The position numbers were made by a program, and so were the translations under genes. A stretch of DNA of 64,000 nucleotides, taken from Oceanococcus sp964629015 (GTDB taxonomy: Bacteria > Pseudomonadota > Gammaproteobacteria > Nevskiales > Oceanococcaceae). Shown here one piece after another: positions 16,590-25,460 of the stretch (position 1 is the stretch's first letter; each line of letters begins with the position of its first letter). The stretch spans positions 1-64,000 of the forward strand of contig CAZVMN010000013.1 in NCBI GenBank assembly GCA_964629015.1. Direction: 5' to 3'. The notes below the pieces were generated by a model. That model ran no database searches. It worked only from the letters and a program-made list of their open reading frames with translations, and had not been told where the DNA came from.

Positions 16590-17120
16590 ATGCCGCGCAA
16601 CTGCGCATCTCAGCGTGGCTTTACGCTGATCGAGATTCTGGTGGTGGTTTTCATCATCGGCGTCATCCTTGGTTTTGCCACCTTGAGCCTCTCCGGGCGT
16701 GCACTGGACGACAAGGTTCAGGAAGAAGCCCGACGGCTGAGTGAAATTCTGCGCTTGGCGCGGGATGAAGCGGGTATGACCGGTTTGGAGCTTGGCTGGC
16801 TCAAGACTGAGGACGGTTATCGCTTTGTCGCCCTGTCCGACAATGGCTGGGCGGAGTATGGCGAGCGCACGCCGCTGCGCCCTCGCCGGGTTGAGGAGCC
16901 GCTCAAAATGACGGTTCGGGTTGACGATCTGCCCATAGAAACCGACAACAAACAACTGCTGCCACAAGTGATGATCCTGTCCAGCGGTGAGATGACACCT
17001 TTCGCGATTGAGATGGGTGCACCGTCTTTGGAATTCGTGTTCCTGATCCGCGGTAACTTGCTGGGTGAGATCTCGATGGAAAAGGTCGACCTGGACGATT
17101 TGGTGCTGCGTGAAAGCTGA
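16590..17120 (+). CDS. gspH: type II secretion minor pseudopilin GspH
   Basis: 176 residues. The prepilin motif QRGFTLIEILVVVFIIGVIL starts at about residue 10, and a GspH/FimT-type globular region follows. The ATG at 16590 has GAGG 8 bases upstream. GspH belongs to the minor pseudopilins of the T2SS. It lies 10 bases after gspG and overlaps gspI. Confidence 0.85.
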   Translation: MPRNCASQRGFTLIEILVVVFIIGVILGFATLSLSGRALDDKVQEEARRLSEILRLARDEAGMTGLELGWLKTEDGYRFVALSDNGWAEYGERTPLRPRRVEEPLKMTVRVDDLPIETDNKQLLPQVMILSSGEMTPFAIEMGAPSLEFVFLIRGNLLGEISMEKVDLDDLVLRES

Positions 17121-17568
17121 ACGCGGTTTTACCCTGATTGAGGTCTTGGCAGCCTTGGTGGTGCTGGCTCTGACATTGGGTGGCATCATGAACGCTGCGG
17201 CGTTTTACGGGCGCAATGCGGTGTATTTGCAGGATCGAACCATCGCGGGCTGGGTGGCCAACAACGAGATGGTGAAGGTTCAGCTCGACCGTACGTGGGT
17301 GCCTGAAGGGCGCAGCAACGGGCGCATTGAGATGGCCCAACGGGAATGGCGTTGGGAGCGTGAAGTGGAAGAAACGCCCGACGAGCGTTTGCGCCGGGTC
17401 ACCATTCGCGTGCGCTTATCTGATGACGAAGACGATGATGCTTGGCTGGCCAAGCTGTCCGGATTTTTCGCTCAACCCATACCCAAAGGCCAAGCGCAAC
17501 AAGCAGCGGCGGCCCGCGAGCAAGGCAGCGATAAAAGCGGCGATCAAGGCGTGGGCTTCGGACCATGA
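17110..17568 (+). CDS. gspI: type II secretion minor pseudopilin GspI
   Basis: 152 residues from a GTG at 17110, giving MKAERGFTLIEVLAALVVLAL, a short leader and a pseudopilin helix. The GTG overlaps the end of gspH. No ATG is available close to the prepilin motif; a more distant one at 17065 would add 15 residues read from inside gspH. GspI forms the tip complex with GspJ and GspK. An acidic DDEDDD run near residues 115-120 and a Gln/Ala-rich tail lengthen it relative to typical GspI. Confidence 0.85.
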   Translation: MKAERGFTLIEVLAALVVLALTLGGIMNAAAFYGRNAVYLQDRTIAGWVANNEMVKVQLDRTWVPEGRSNGRIEMAQREWRWEREVEETPDERLRRVTIRVRLSDDEDDDAWLAKLSGFFAQPIPKGQAQQAAAAREQGSDKSGDQGVGFGP

Positions 17569-18179
17569 GAACGCACACGCGCGGTTTCACCTTACTGGAG
17601 TTGGTCGCAGCCCTCGCCATTTTCGCTTTGATGAGTGTGATGGCTTACGGCGGTGTGAGTGCGTTGATCAATACCCGCGAGGGCTTGGATGTGAGTTACG
17701 AGCGCCTGCAGAACTGGCAGCTCGCCACCCATCGCTTGCGCCTGGATCTGACCCAGGTGCGCGAGCGCCCGGTGCGTGATGAATTCGGCGATATCCAGCC
17801 GGCATTTCACGAACCTGAGGAAGGTCGTCTGGAATTCACTCATGGCGGGCGTCGTAACCCTTTGGGTCAGCCACGCTCCACGCTTGAGCGTGTCGCGTGG
17901 TTCCTGGATACTGATGGCACGCTGATTCGACAAACGTGGTTGGCGCTGGACCGTGCGCAGTCAGAAAAACCCTTGCGAACCAGCATCCTGGACGATATCG
18001 AAACACTGGAGTGGTTGTTTTTGAGCCGCGATGATGAGTGGGTGGAAGATTGGCCGCCGGCTCAACTTGCCGGTGCCCTGCCCCAGGATTTGCCGCCACC
18101 GCGCGCGGTGGAAATGCGCATTGAGTCCAAGCGCTTCGGCGAGCTGAAGTTCGTGTTTGTGACCGGGGTGGAGCCGTGA
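17565..18179 (+). CDS. gspJ: type II secretion minor pseudopilin GspJ
   Basis: 204 residues. MRTHTRGFTLLELVAALAIF is a clear prepilin leader and helix. The later LDLTQVRERPVRDEFG and EFTHGGRRNPLGQPRS segments are typical of GspJ. It overlaps gspI by 4 bases (ATGA) and gspK by 4. It is part of the pseudopilus tip. Confidence 0.9.
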   Translation: MRTHTRGFTLLELVAALAIFALMSVMAYGGVSALINTREGLDVSYERLQNWQLATHRLRLDLTQVRERPVRDEFGDIQPAFHEPEEGRLEFTHGGRRNPLGQPRSTLERVAWFLDTDGTLIRQTWLALDRAQSEKPLRTSILDDIETLEWLFLSRDDEWVEDWPPAQLAGALPQDLPPPRAVEMRIESKRFGELKFVFVTGVEP

Positions 18180-19114
18180 GGGCGCAGCGCGGTATTGCCT
18201 TGATCACGGCGGTCATGGTGGTGGCCTTTGCCAGTACGGTTGCCGCGGCTTTGATGGTCAGCCAAAACCTCGCCGTGCACCGCAGCGCGAACATGATTCA
18301 TCAGGATCAAGCCTGGTGGTATCTGGTGGGTATGGAGCAATGGGCGGGCACCCTGCTGGATCGCGATCGCGAAGACAATCAATTCGACTATTTGGGTGAG
18401 GCCTGGGCGCAGCCGGTGGATTTTCTGCCGGTCGATGAAGGTGTGTTGTCAGGGCGTTTGGTCGATTTGCAGGGCCGCTTCAACCTGCTCTCGCTGGTCA
18501 GCAGCGATGGCGCCGTGGTCGAGGCGCGAAAGCAGCAGTTGGTCCGACTGCTGCAAAACATCGAAGGCATACAGAGTGGGACGGCAGAGGATCTGGCGAC
18601 GTCCATCGTGGATTGGATGGACAGCAACACAGAACCGGGTTTTCCGTCAGGTGCGGAAGACAGTATCTACCTGTCCAAGGATCGGCCCTATCGGGCGCCC
18701 AACCGGCCTATGGCCAGCGTCAGTGAATTGCTGCTGGTCAATGGCATCACGCCAAAAATCTATGCGGCCTTACAGCCGCATGTCACGGTTCACCCCGGAG
18801 ACCACAAAATCAATGTGAACACGGCCACGGCTCCGGTCTTGATGAGCTTGAGCGAAGACATCAACCCGGGCATCGTCGAAGGCCTGATGAACAAGCGTGA
18901 AGAGGTTCCCTGGGAGAAGGACGAACAGTTCGTCACGGATGAGCTGCTGGCGGGAATCAGCATGACCACCGACGATATCACGGTCAAAACCGAATACTTT
19001 CAGGCCGAAGCCGCCGCGATGATTGGCAACGTGCGCGTCAGCTACATCAGTCTGCTGGAACGACTGGACGGTGCACGAACTCATCCGATCGCTCACAGTC
19101 GCAACACCTTGTGA
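18176..19114 (+). CDS. gspK: type II secretion minor pseudopilin GspK
   Basis: 312 residues, GTG start overlapping the gspJ stop. The leader QRGIALITAVMVVAFAST is the usual GspK variant of the prepilin motif, lacking Glu5. The large domain contains IVDWMDSNTEPGFPSGAEDSIY, FNLLSLV and the helix-hairpin-helix-like KINVNTATAPVLMSL. GspK caps the pseudopilus tip. Confidence 0.92.
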   Translation: MRAQRGIALITAVMVVAFASTVAAALMVSQNLAVHRSANMIHQDQAWWYLVGMEQWAGTLLDRDREDNQFDYLGEAWAQPVDFLPVDEGVLSGRLVDLQGRFNLLSLVSSDGAVVEARKQQLVRLLQNIEGIQSGTAEDLATSIVDWMDSNTEPGFPSGAEDSIYLSKDRPYRAPNRPMASVSELLLVNGITPKIYAALQPHVTVHPGDHKINVNTATAPVLMSLSEDINPGIVEGLMNKREEVPWEKDEQFVTDELLAGISMTTDDITVKTEYFQAEAAAMIGNVRVSYISLLERLDGARTHPIAHSRNTL

Positions 19115-19131
19115 TTGTCGCGCGACAGCGG

Positions 19132-19160
19132 TTGGTCTCGCGGGTATCAAGCACTAGAAT
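19132..19160 (+). promoter_or_regulatory. putative internal promoter before gspL
   Basis: TTGGTC (19132-19137) and TAGAAT (19155-19160) are separated by exactly 17 bases in the 73-bp gap between gspK and gspL, the largest gap in the gsp cluster. The -35 is weak. If active, it would separate pseudopilin expression from gspLMN. Confidence 0.4.
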
Positions 19161-19187
19161 AACCCCTTTATTTATCGGACTTAGCGC

Positions 19188-20372
19188 GTGCGCGAAACTC
19201 TGTTGATTCACCTTGCCGGCGCGCCGGAACAGCCTTGTGCCTGGCGCCGTTGGGACGCTGGCGCGAACCAACCCAGTCGCGACGGGCGTGGGCAACTCGA
19301 AGACGCCCTCAGCGACGTTGGGCATGCGCGCGTCATCGTGCTGGTGCCGGCTGAACGTCTGACCCTAACCAAGGTTGATCTGCCAGTTCGTCAGGCCAGC
19401 CGCCTGCTCCAGGCGATACCGTTCGCCTTGGAAGATCAGCTTGCTGAGGACGTGGACAAATTGCATTTCGCCACGGGCGCGCGTCAATCCGACGGCAGCA
19501 CCCCGGTCGCTGTGGTGTCAGTTGAACAAATGCACAGCTGGTTGGAGCCATTTCACGACGCTGGCATTCAGCCGGATGTGATGATGCCGGATGTGCTTGC
19601 CCTGCCCTTCGAGGAAACGCTGGTTACCTTGCATATGGAGGATGAGCGCTGCCTGGTGAGAACCGGCGCCGCAGCGGGCTACTCTGCCCCGCGCGCTTTG
19701 TTGTCCAGGATCTTGCCTACGGGCGCTGAAGCGCCAGCGCTGTACCTTCTCCAGCATGAGTACGCGGAACTGCCCGCCGACTACAGCGTTGGGCGCAGCG
19801 CGCCGATTGCTCAACCTTTGGATGCCTATTCGCACTTCTCTGAGCCGACACAGCGAATCAACCTTTTGCAAGGCGCTTTCGCGCCGCGTCGCGCGACTGA
19901 GAAATGGGTGCAAGCTGCGCGCTGGCCGGCGGCTTTGGCGGCATCCTGTGTGTTGGTGAGCACGCTGGCGTTGGCGCTGGGCAATCATCAAAAGCAGGTG
20001 GAACACGACGCGCTGCAGGCGCGTGCTCAGGAAGAATTTTCCCAAGCCTTTCCGCAGATCACACGCATTGTGGATTTGCGTGTTCAAGCCGAACAGCAGC
20101 TTGATCGTTTGATTTCCGGTGGCTCTGAAGACGTGTTTCTGAGCCTGTTAAGCCGGTCGTCTCCGGTGCTGGCCAGCGTTAGCGAACTGAAGGTGGACGG
20201 CGTGCAATTTCGTGATGGTGCGCTTTACATCAGTTTGTCGGGCAGCGATCTGCAGGCGCTGGAAAAACTCCGTGCTGAATTTGCCAAGGTGAACAGTCTG
20301 GCCCTGGATGTGCAGTCTGCTCAGGCCGGTACGGATGGCGTTCAAATTCGACTGAAAGTGGATCAAGCCTGA
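19188..20372 (+). CDS. gspL: type II secretion inner-membrane protein GspL
   Basis: 394 residues from a GTG start. The N-terminal two thirds is the actin-like cytoplasmic domain, with VLVPAERLTLTKVDLP and the AIPFALEDQLAEDVDKLHFA block. One membrane helix lies at about residues 246-262 and a small periplasmic ferredoxin-like domain follows. GspL links the GspE ATPase to the inner-membrane platform and pairs with GspM, encoded immediately downstream. Confidence 0.9.
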   Translation: MRETLLIHLAGAPEQPCAWRRWDAGANQPSRDGRGQLEDALSDVGHARVIVLVPAERLTLTKVDLPVRQASRLLQAIPFALEDQLAEDVDKLHFATGARQSDGSTPVAVVSVEQMHSWLEPFHDAGIQPDVMMPDVLALPFEETLVTLHMEDERCLVRTGAAAGYSAPRALLSRILPTGAEAPALYLLQHEYAELPADYSVGRSAPIAQPLDAYSHFSEPTQRINLLQGAFAPRRATEKWVQAARWPAALAASCVLVSTLALALGNHQKQVEHDALQARAQEEFSQAFPQITRIVDLRVQAEQQLDRLISGGSEDVFLSLLSRSSPVLASVSELKVDGVQFRDGALYISLSGSDLQALEKLRAEFAKVNSLALDVQSAQAGTDGVQIRLKVDQA

Positions 20373-20860
20373 TGCGTGAATGGTTCGATAACCTCGCTCC
20401 GCGCGAACGTTGGATTGTCAGCGCTGGTGCGATCGTATTTGTCCTGATGATATATTTCCTGATGATCTGGGATCCACTGAGTCAGAAGTCGGTGCGTTTG
20501 CAGGCGGATCTGGATGAAGCCCGCGAACTTGTGACTTTCATGCAGAGCACGCGCCAACAGGTTGCACAGTTGGGCGGTAACAGTGCCGGGGCATCACGGG
20601 CATCCGGACGGTCTTTGCTGTCTGATGTGGACAGCAGTAGCAAGCGCAGTGGTCTGGGCGACAAAATCAAACGTATTCAGCCTGAGGGCCAGACCAGCGT
20701 GCGATTGTGGATCGAAGGTGTTTCGTTCGAACAACTGCTGACTTGGATGAATCAACTGCAAAGCCAAATGGGGATTGTGTTGAGCGACGGAAGCCTGGAC
20801 AGAGATGACCTCGCAGGCACGGTCAAAGCCCGTTTGACTTTGGTCCGAGGTGGCGTATGA
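20372..20860 (+). CDS. gspM: type II secretion inner-membrane protein GspM
   Basis: 162 residues. A short cytoplasmic start (MREWFDNLAPRERW) precedes one membrane helix (about 15-33) and a periplasmic ferredoxin-like domain (about 105-160, with FEQLLTWMNQLQ typical of GspM). It touches gspL by 1 base and overlaps gspN by 4. It is the partner of GspL. Confidence 0.87.
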   Translation: MREWFDNLAPRERWIVSAGAIVFVLMIYFLMIWDPLSQKSVRLQADLDEARELVTFMQSTRQQVAQLGGNSAGASRASGRSLLSDVDSSSKRSGLGDKIKRIQPEGQTSVRLWIEGVSFEQLLTWMNQLQSQMGIVLSDGSLDRDDLAGTVKARLTLVRGGV

Positions 20861-21627
20861 CCTGGAAAGTTGTTTTTGCCGCCCTTCTTGGCCTGCTCCT
20901 TGGGCTGGTCACGCAAGCGCCGATCAATAAGATTTTGCCCCGTGTCATCCCTGATTCCGCTGGCATTGCGTTGTACGAGCTTGATGGCACTTTGCTTGAA
21001 GGGCGTGCGGGCTACGTGAGTGCTCAGGGGATTGGTGCCGATGATTTAAGCTGGGTGTTGCATCCCGCGACGCTGTTGCTGGGCCGTGTATCCGCCGATG
21101 TCGAAGTGTCGATGCATAGCCGCAATATCGAGAAGGACAATGCTTGGCTGACGGCCTCGGTTTCACGTTCGTTGTTCGGCAATACGATCGTTGCCCGCGA
21201 TGTTCAGGCCGCCGCGCCCCTCAGTGCGCTGCAAAAGCCGTTGAAGCTGCCTTACCTTCCGGTTGATGCCGTTATACGCTTGAATCTAGAGCACGCACGC
21301 GTCGTGGACATGGCGCCACAACAGGTCCAGGGGCAAGCCTATCTGACGCAAACGCTGTGGAAGCTGGGGCAGCCCTTAGGCCTGGGGGACTACCGCGTTG
21401 ATCTGAGCACGCCGGAAGGCAAGGTTGTGGCAACCTTGACTGATAGTGAAGCCGCCAAAGTTGGCATCCAGGGGCAAGCGGAGGTATCACTCGATCGGGC
21501 TTACAGCGTGGATATTCAACTCAAACCCAAACTGGAGACCCCCGAGTCCGTCGCCAATCAGATGAAAGCCCTTGGGCGGACAGACGCCCAAGGCTGGTAT
21601 CGCATTCGGCAAGACGGCAAGTTCTAG
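20857..21627 (+). CDS. gspN: type II secretion protein GspN
   Basis: 256 residues. One N-terminal membrane helix (about 4-22) is followed by a beta-rich periplasmic domain of the GspN type (WVLHPATLLLGRVSADVEV, VNLEHA-like central strands, GQAEVSLDRAY near the end). Its role in the T2SS is accessory and poorly defined. It is the last gene of the operon and converges on the large lipoprotein gene with a 4-bp gap. Confidence 0.85.
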   Translation: MTWKVVFAALLGLLLGLVTQAPINKILPRVIPDSAGIALYELDGTLLEGRAGYVSAQGIGADDLSWVLHPATLLLGRVSADVEVSMHSRNIEKDNAWLTASVSRSLFGNTIVARDVQAAAPLSALQKPLKLPYLPVDAVIRLNLEHARVVDMAPQQVQGQAYLTQTLWKLGQPLGLGDYRVDLSTPEGKVVATLTDSEAAKVGIQGQAEVSLDRAYSVDIQLKPKLETPESVANQMKALGRTDAQGWYRIRQDGKF

Positions 21628-21631
21628 AAGC

Positions 21632-24600
21632 TTACAAACATGAGCTGAGGTCGCCGTCTTCGAAATCGTCGACCTGACCATCGCTATCACAATCCTCGCC
21701 AAAAGCGATAATGGCGGAGAGCACGCTCTCAAATACACCGTTTTTGGCAACCGCGTTGAGGAAGCTGCGCCCGCTGTTCGCTGTTGGCGCCATCCAGGTT
21801 GTTTCGTCTTGAGAGGGGTCGCTGAAACTGCTGTCTGGAATCGTGGCTTCCCATGCCGCGCTTAAGGCCGTGGGGTAAACCCCGCCGGATTGCTTGATTT
21901 CTGTGACTGTGCCGAGGTCCAGGTCGAGGTTTTCAAAACACGACTCCATCAGAATTGAGCTGCCGGGTGCCACGACATTATTTTCCTGGAATTCGGCCGC
22001 GCCGCCATTGCGCAACAATCGCTTGGTTCCGCCATCGGTGATGAGGAGTGAGCCGCCACAGCTGTTGTCGACATCTTTTTGCGGAGGGATGTCGTCCAGG
22101 TTGAAGCCAAAGTCCCGGGTTCCGATCAACAGCGCGACGCCGGATTCTGACGGGGCTCCGGAGAGGTGGTTGCCAATCGACAAGCCGTCATATTTCGCCT
22201 GAAGAACCAGCATTGTCGCGTCATTGGAGACAAAGCCACTGTAGTGGTGATCGCCGATACTGAAGGATATTTGACCGCCGGTGCCGAACGTGACGGTTGA
22301 TCCGATACCTTCGTAATGAGCAGCAGAATTGGCGTCGAATGAATCGCAATGCTCCTCAACTTGGGACGGTTGCTCCAGCTGCGCGAGTTCGTTTGTGCGG
22401 CGGGCTACCGTTGTGGCGACTGGCAGCAGACCTGCTGGCGTGGATGGGCAGATCACCGGTGGTGTGTTCTCAGCACTGGTGATGAGCTCCACGCTGCCGC
22501 CGGTGCCGAACACCAACTCCCCGTGGCGCATCTCGCCTATCGCCTCCTCTTGGGAAAACTGCCCCGCGGCATATTCCAAGCCGGCGATGCGGAAGCGACG
22601 CCCTGACAGAGCGGTCTCTAGCGAGGTCGCAGTGCCTGAGTAACGTCGGACCCCGACGCTGAACTCATGGCGTGACGTTTCGTGGGGAGAGAGCGTGAAG
22701 TTTCCTCCCTCGGTTGTCTCGGTAACTTTGGTGGAGGTGCTGACCACGCCTCCGGGCAACGTCGACTGTAAGCTGTGCCCCACCAACGCGATCATGGTGT
22801 GGTTCTCATCAATCGCACCGTAGCGCTCGGCACCGGAGGTGTCATCCGTGACAATCACGCCGCCATTGGTGGTGACTGAAAACGTCAGCGTGTTGCAGGT
22901 GGGGCCGGTCGGGCCGCAGGTCGGAGATGTCGACGGTGATGTGCTGCCCGCGGTGTTGCGGCGGAATGTGGTCAGTGACTCGCTCAGCACCGTGGCGACA
23001 TTGTTGCTGATTGTCGTCTCCAACAATGAGGCTCCTGCATAGCGCTCACTCAGGCCATCGCTGTCGACGCCCAATTCCAGGTGAATTCCTGCAAAGGCGT
23101 AGTCACCATCCAGCGGGAAAAAGTCCGCCGTATCGGATTTGGCAATCATGACCCGCTGCGTGACCTCCTGGGAATGTGATTGCAGATCGGCAGCGTAGAG
23201 GCTGCCATTCACGGTGGAATAGGTTTCGCGGGCATGGCGAACGGCGCTCACAAAGCCGTGATCACGCAGCGGCAAAGAGCGAATGGTGTACGGCAGGTCG
23301 CGTTGAGCCTGAGGGGCAAACAGTATCTCGTCAAAGCTGAACCGGAAATCGAGTTGACCGGAGCCGATATCTTGACCAGCTGCAAAGGAAAACAGTGCGC
23401 TTTCAGACGCAAAGAACAGCCCGTGCTGGTCGCCGCTGACGTCCACAGAACTTCCCGGGTCTGATGATGCGCTTTGCGCGACTGAGTAAAACTGATAATT
23501 CGAGTCGTCGGCACGTGTCCAGAACAAAGTCCCATCGATGCTATTCAGCCCGCTATCTAGCAAGATGTTGTGGGTGCTGATGATGCCTTGGAGGTCTGGT
23601 GCGGCGACTGTTCCGTTATTGCGCAATTCCATACCAATGCCGAATTCCAGCAAATGGTAATCGCCGAGGAAGGATTCGAAGTCGATGTCCACCGGAAGCA
23701 TGGCGAGCGCGCTGGCACCGCTGTCGCTGGTGACTTCCAGTGTTATCGAACGCGTATCAGCCGAGACCTTTTCGAACACCACCGGGTCGGGAATCAGCAA
23801 GACTCGACCGGCATCGATATCGTCTTGGGTGAAACTCGTCGCCGGATTGGCGGCATCCTCAGGCAGGAAGAAATTCAACCCCGAAGTATTAGGCGACGGA
23901 ACGGTGTAGACCGGCGGCGCTGTTGCTGACGGATCGCTGGCCGATAAATTCACGGTCTGCACACGCGCCTGCGATTTATTTTCAACCACCATGCCCGACG
24001 TCGTCACGCTGAGGGTTGGTGGCGTTGGGGTTGGGGTAACAACCGGCGTTGGTGTAGGGGTGATCACGGGGGTTGGTGACGTCGTGACTGTCGGCGTCGG
24101 CGTGACAATGGGAGTTGGTGTTGGTGTCGCGACCGGCGTGGGGCTTGGTTTTGGGCTTGGAGTTGGTGTGATCACCGGCGTTGGGGAAGGCGTGGGTGTT
24201 GCAGCCTGGTCATCGTTCAGGATCACCACGATCATTTCGTCGTCTGCCCCCAAGGTGGCGCCGCGCACATCGCTCAGCACAACGCGGAACTCCTCGTCGG
24301 CCTCAAAAACGTTGTCATCAATGAAATCGATGGCAATGTTGGCCGAATTCTGGTTGGCTGGGACCGTGATGATTTGATCGAACGCGGCGAAATCGCTGTC
24401 GCCGGTGGCGGAATCCTCCAAGGTGCGAACGCGCAACGTGAAACTGTCGGAGGCGACCGGATCGACAAGCAATGTCAGCACAAGGTCTTCGGTGTTTTCG
24501 TCGGCGCTGACACTCAAGGCTTCGAAGTTGACGACAGCACTGCGTGACGCATCGGCGGACAGGGCGGAAAGATCGATTTCGAACGGCGTGGCGCCACTGT

Positions 24601-25426
24601 AGGCCGCGTCATTGTTATTGCGGAAGCGTCGAATTTCGTCGTTCAGCACTGTGGGAGGCAATGGCTGCCCTGCGACGGCGATATCTCCGCTTGCTTGACT
24701 GTCTTGCACGCCGTCACTCAGATCTGTGGCCAGTGCACGGATGTAACCAAAGCGAGGTTGTTCGAGGCCCCGACGGGTAATCATGCTGTTGACGGCGTTG
24801 GCATAGCCGCCCAATGCCATGGCGTAATTCAGCTGATCCGGGCTGGAGCCCGCTGCTGGTGATGTCGGGTTGGCCGGGATCGTGGTGAGAATGTCGAACC
24901 CAAATGCTTCAATAAACAAGGCACGACCACCGTCGATCAAGCTTGCCATCGGGACGTTGTCACGCGCACTTTGCTGGCGCAGTTTGTCGATCAGCGCTTG
25001 GGTGAACGGATTTACGGTGGCGGTGGATGACCCTGCGGGCAAAATCGTTTCAAACCCCTGCTCTGCGCCCAATGCGATGCGACGTTGACCGCTGGGGTCC
25101 GATTCATCGAAGAAGCTGCCACCGCGGCTGCGCGCTAGCAAAGGAATATCTGGCAATCCGTTTACGCTGAAATTGCCATCCTCATCGGTCTGTGCGGTGG
25201 CGATGGGCGGTTGGATCGGCTGTCCGTCCAGCGCGATTTCAAAGATCTCAATGGTGGCGCCGCGTACGGGGCCTTTCACCACAGCACCCTGAACGTCACG
25301 TGTGCTTTGGGTTGCGGAGGGTGCAGAAGATGGGCCTTGCGAGCACGCCGTGATAGCAACCAGCGCAGCGCTACACAATACGAGACGCCGTAGCGATGAG
25401 TAGATCAGATTGTCATTCATAGTCAT
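21632..25426 (-). CDS. giant lipoprotein with Calx-beta domain, candidate SLAM cargo
   Basis: 1264 residues. The lipobox VAITAC puts the lipidated Cys at about residue 28. The order is: a carboxypeptidase-regulatory-like beta domain (about 43-90, VKGPVRGATIEIFEI), an alpha-helical region (about 110-240), a Calx-beta repeat (about 295-405, ENTEDLVLTLLV and DDNVFEADEEFRVVLSD), a Pro/Thr linker of about 70 residues, a CSPG/cadherin-like module with FTQDDIDAGRVLL, and about 660 unrecognised beta-rich residues ending in an acidic DCDSDGQVDDFEDGD segment. It is the last gene of a SLAM-like/FecR/lipoprotein operon, 34 bp after the FecR gene. Surface exposure is an inference from that context. A second ATG at 25420 is possible. 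Confidence 0.75.
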   Translation of the reverse strand: MTMNDNLIYSSLRRLVLCSAALVAITACSQGPSSAPSATQSTRDVQGAVVKGPVRGATIEIFEIALDGQPIQPPIATAQTDEDGNFSVNGLPDIPLLARSRGGSFFDESDPSGQRRIALGAEQGFETILPAGSSTATVNPFTQALIDKLRQQSARDNVPMASLIDGGRALFIEAFGFDILTTIPANPTSPAAGSSPDQLNYAMALGGYANAVNSMITRRGLEQPRFGYIRALATDLSDGVQDSQASGDIAVAGQPLPPTVLNDEIRRFRNNNDAAYSGATPFEIDLSALSADASRSAVVNFEALSVSADENTEDLVLTLLVDPVASDSFTLRVRTLEDSATGDSDFAAFDQIITVPANQNSANIAIDFIDDNVFEADEEFRVVLSDVRGATLGADDEMIVVILNDDQAATPTPSPTPVITPTPSPKPSPTPVATPTPTPIVTPTPTVTTSPTPVITPTPTPVVTPTPTPPTLSVTTSGMVVENKSQARVQTVNLSASDPSATAPPVYTVPSPNTSGLNFFLPEDAANPATSFTQDDIDAGRVLLIPDPVVFEKVSADTRSITLEVTSDSGASALAMLPVDIDFESFLGDYHLLEFGIGMELRNNGTVAAPDLQGIISTHNILLDSGLNSIDGTLFWTRADDSNYQFYSVAQSASSDPGSSVDVSGDQHGLFFASESALFSFAAGQDIGSGQLDFRFSFDEILFAPQAQRDLPYTIRSLPLRDHGFVSAVRHARETYSTVNGSLYAADLQSHSQEVTQRVMIAKSDTADFFPLDGDYAFAGIHLELGVDSDGLSERYAGASLLETTISNNVATVLSESLTTFRRNTAGSTSPSTSPTCGPTGPTCNTLTFSVTTNGGVIVTDDTSGAERYGAIDENHTMIALVGHSLQSTLPGGVVSTSTKVTETTEGGNFTLSPHETSRHEFSVGVRRYSGTATSLETALSGRRFRIAGLEYAAGQFSQEEAIGEMRHGELVFGTGGSVELITSAENTPPVICPSTPAGLLPVATTVARRTNELAQLEQPSQVEEHCDSFDANSAAHYEGIGSTVTFGTGGQISFSIGDHHYSGFVSNDATMLVLQAKYDGLSIGNHLSGAPSESGVALLIGTRDFGFNLDDIPPQKDVDNSCGGSLLITDGGTKRLLRNGGAAEFQENNVVAPGSSILMESCFENLDLDLGTVTEIKQSGGVYPTALSAAWEATIPDSSFSDPSQDETTWMAPTANSGRSFLNAVAKNGVFESVLSAIIAFGEDCDSDGQVDDFEDGDLSSCL

Positions 25427-25460
25427 GACTCAGGTTTCTCCCGCCCCCAGGCGCAAAAAA

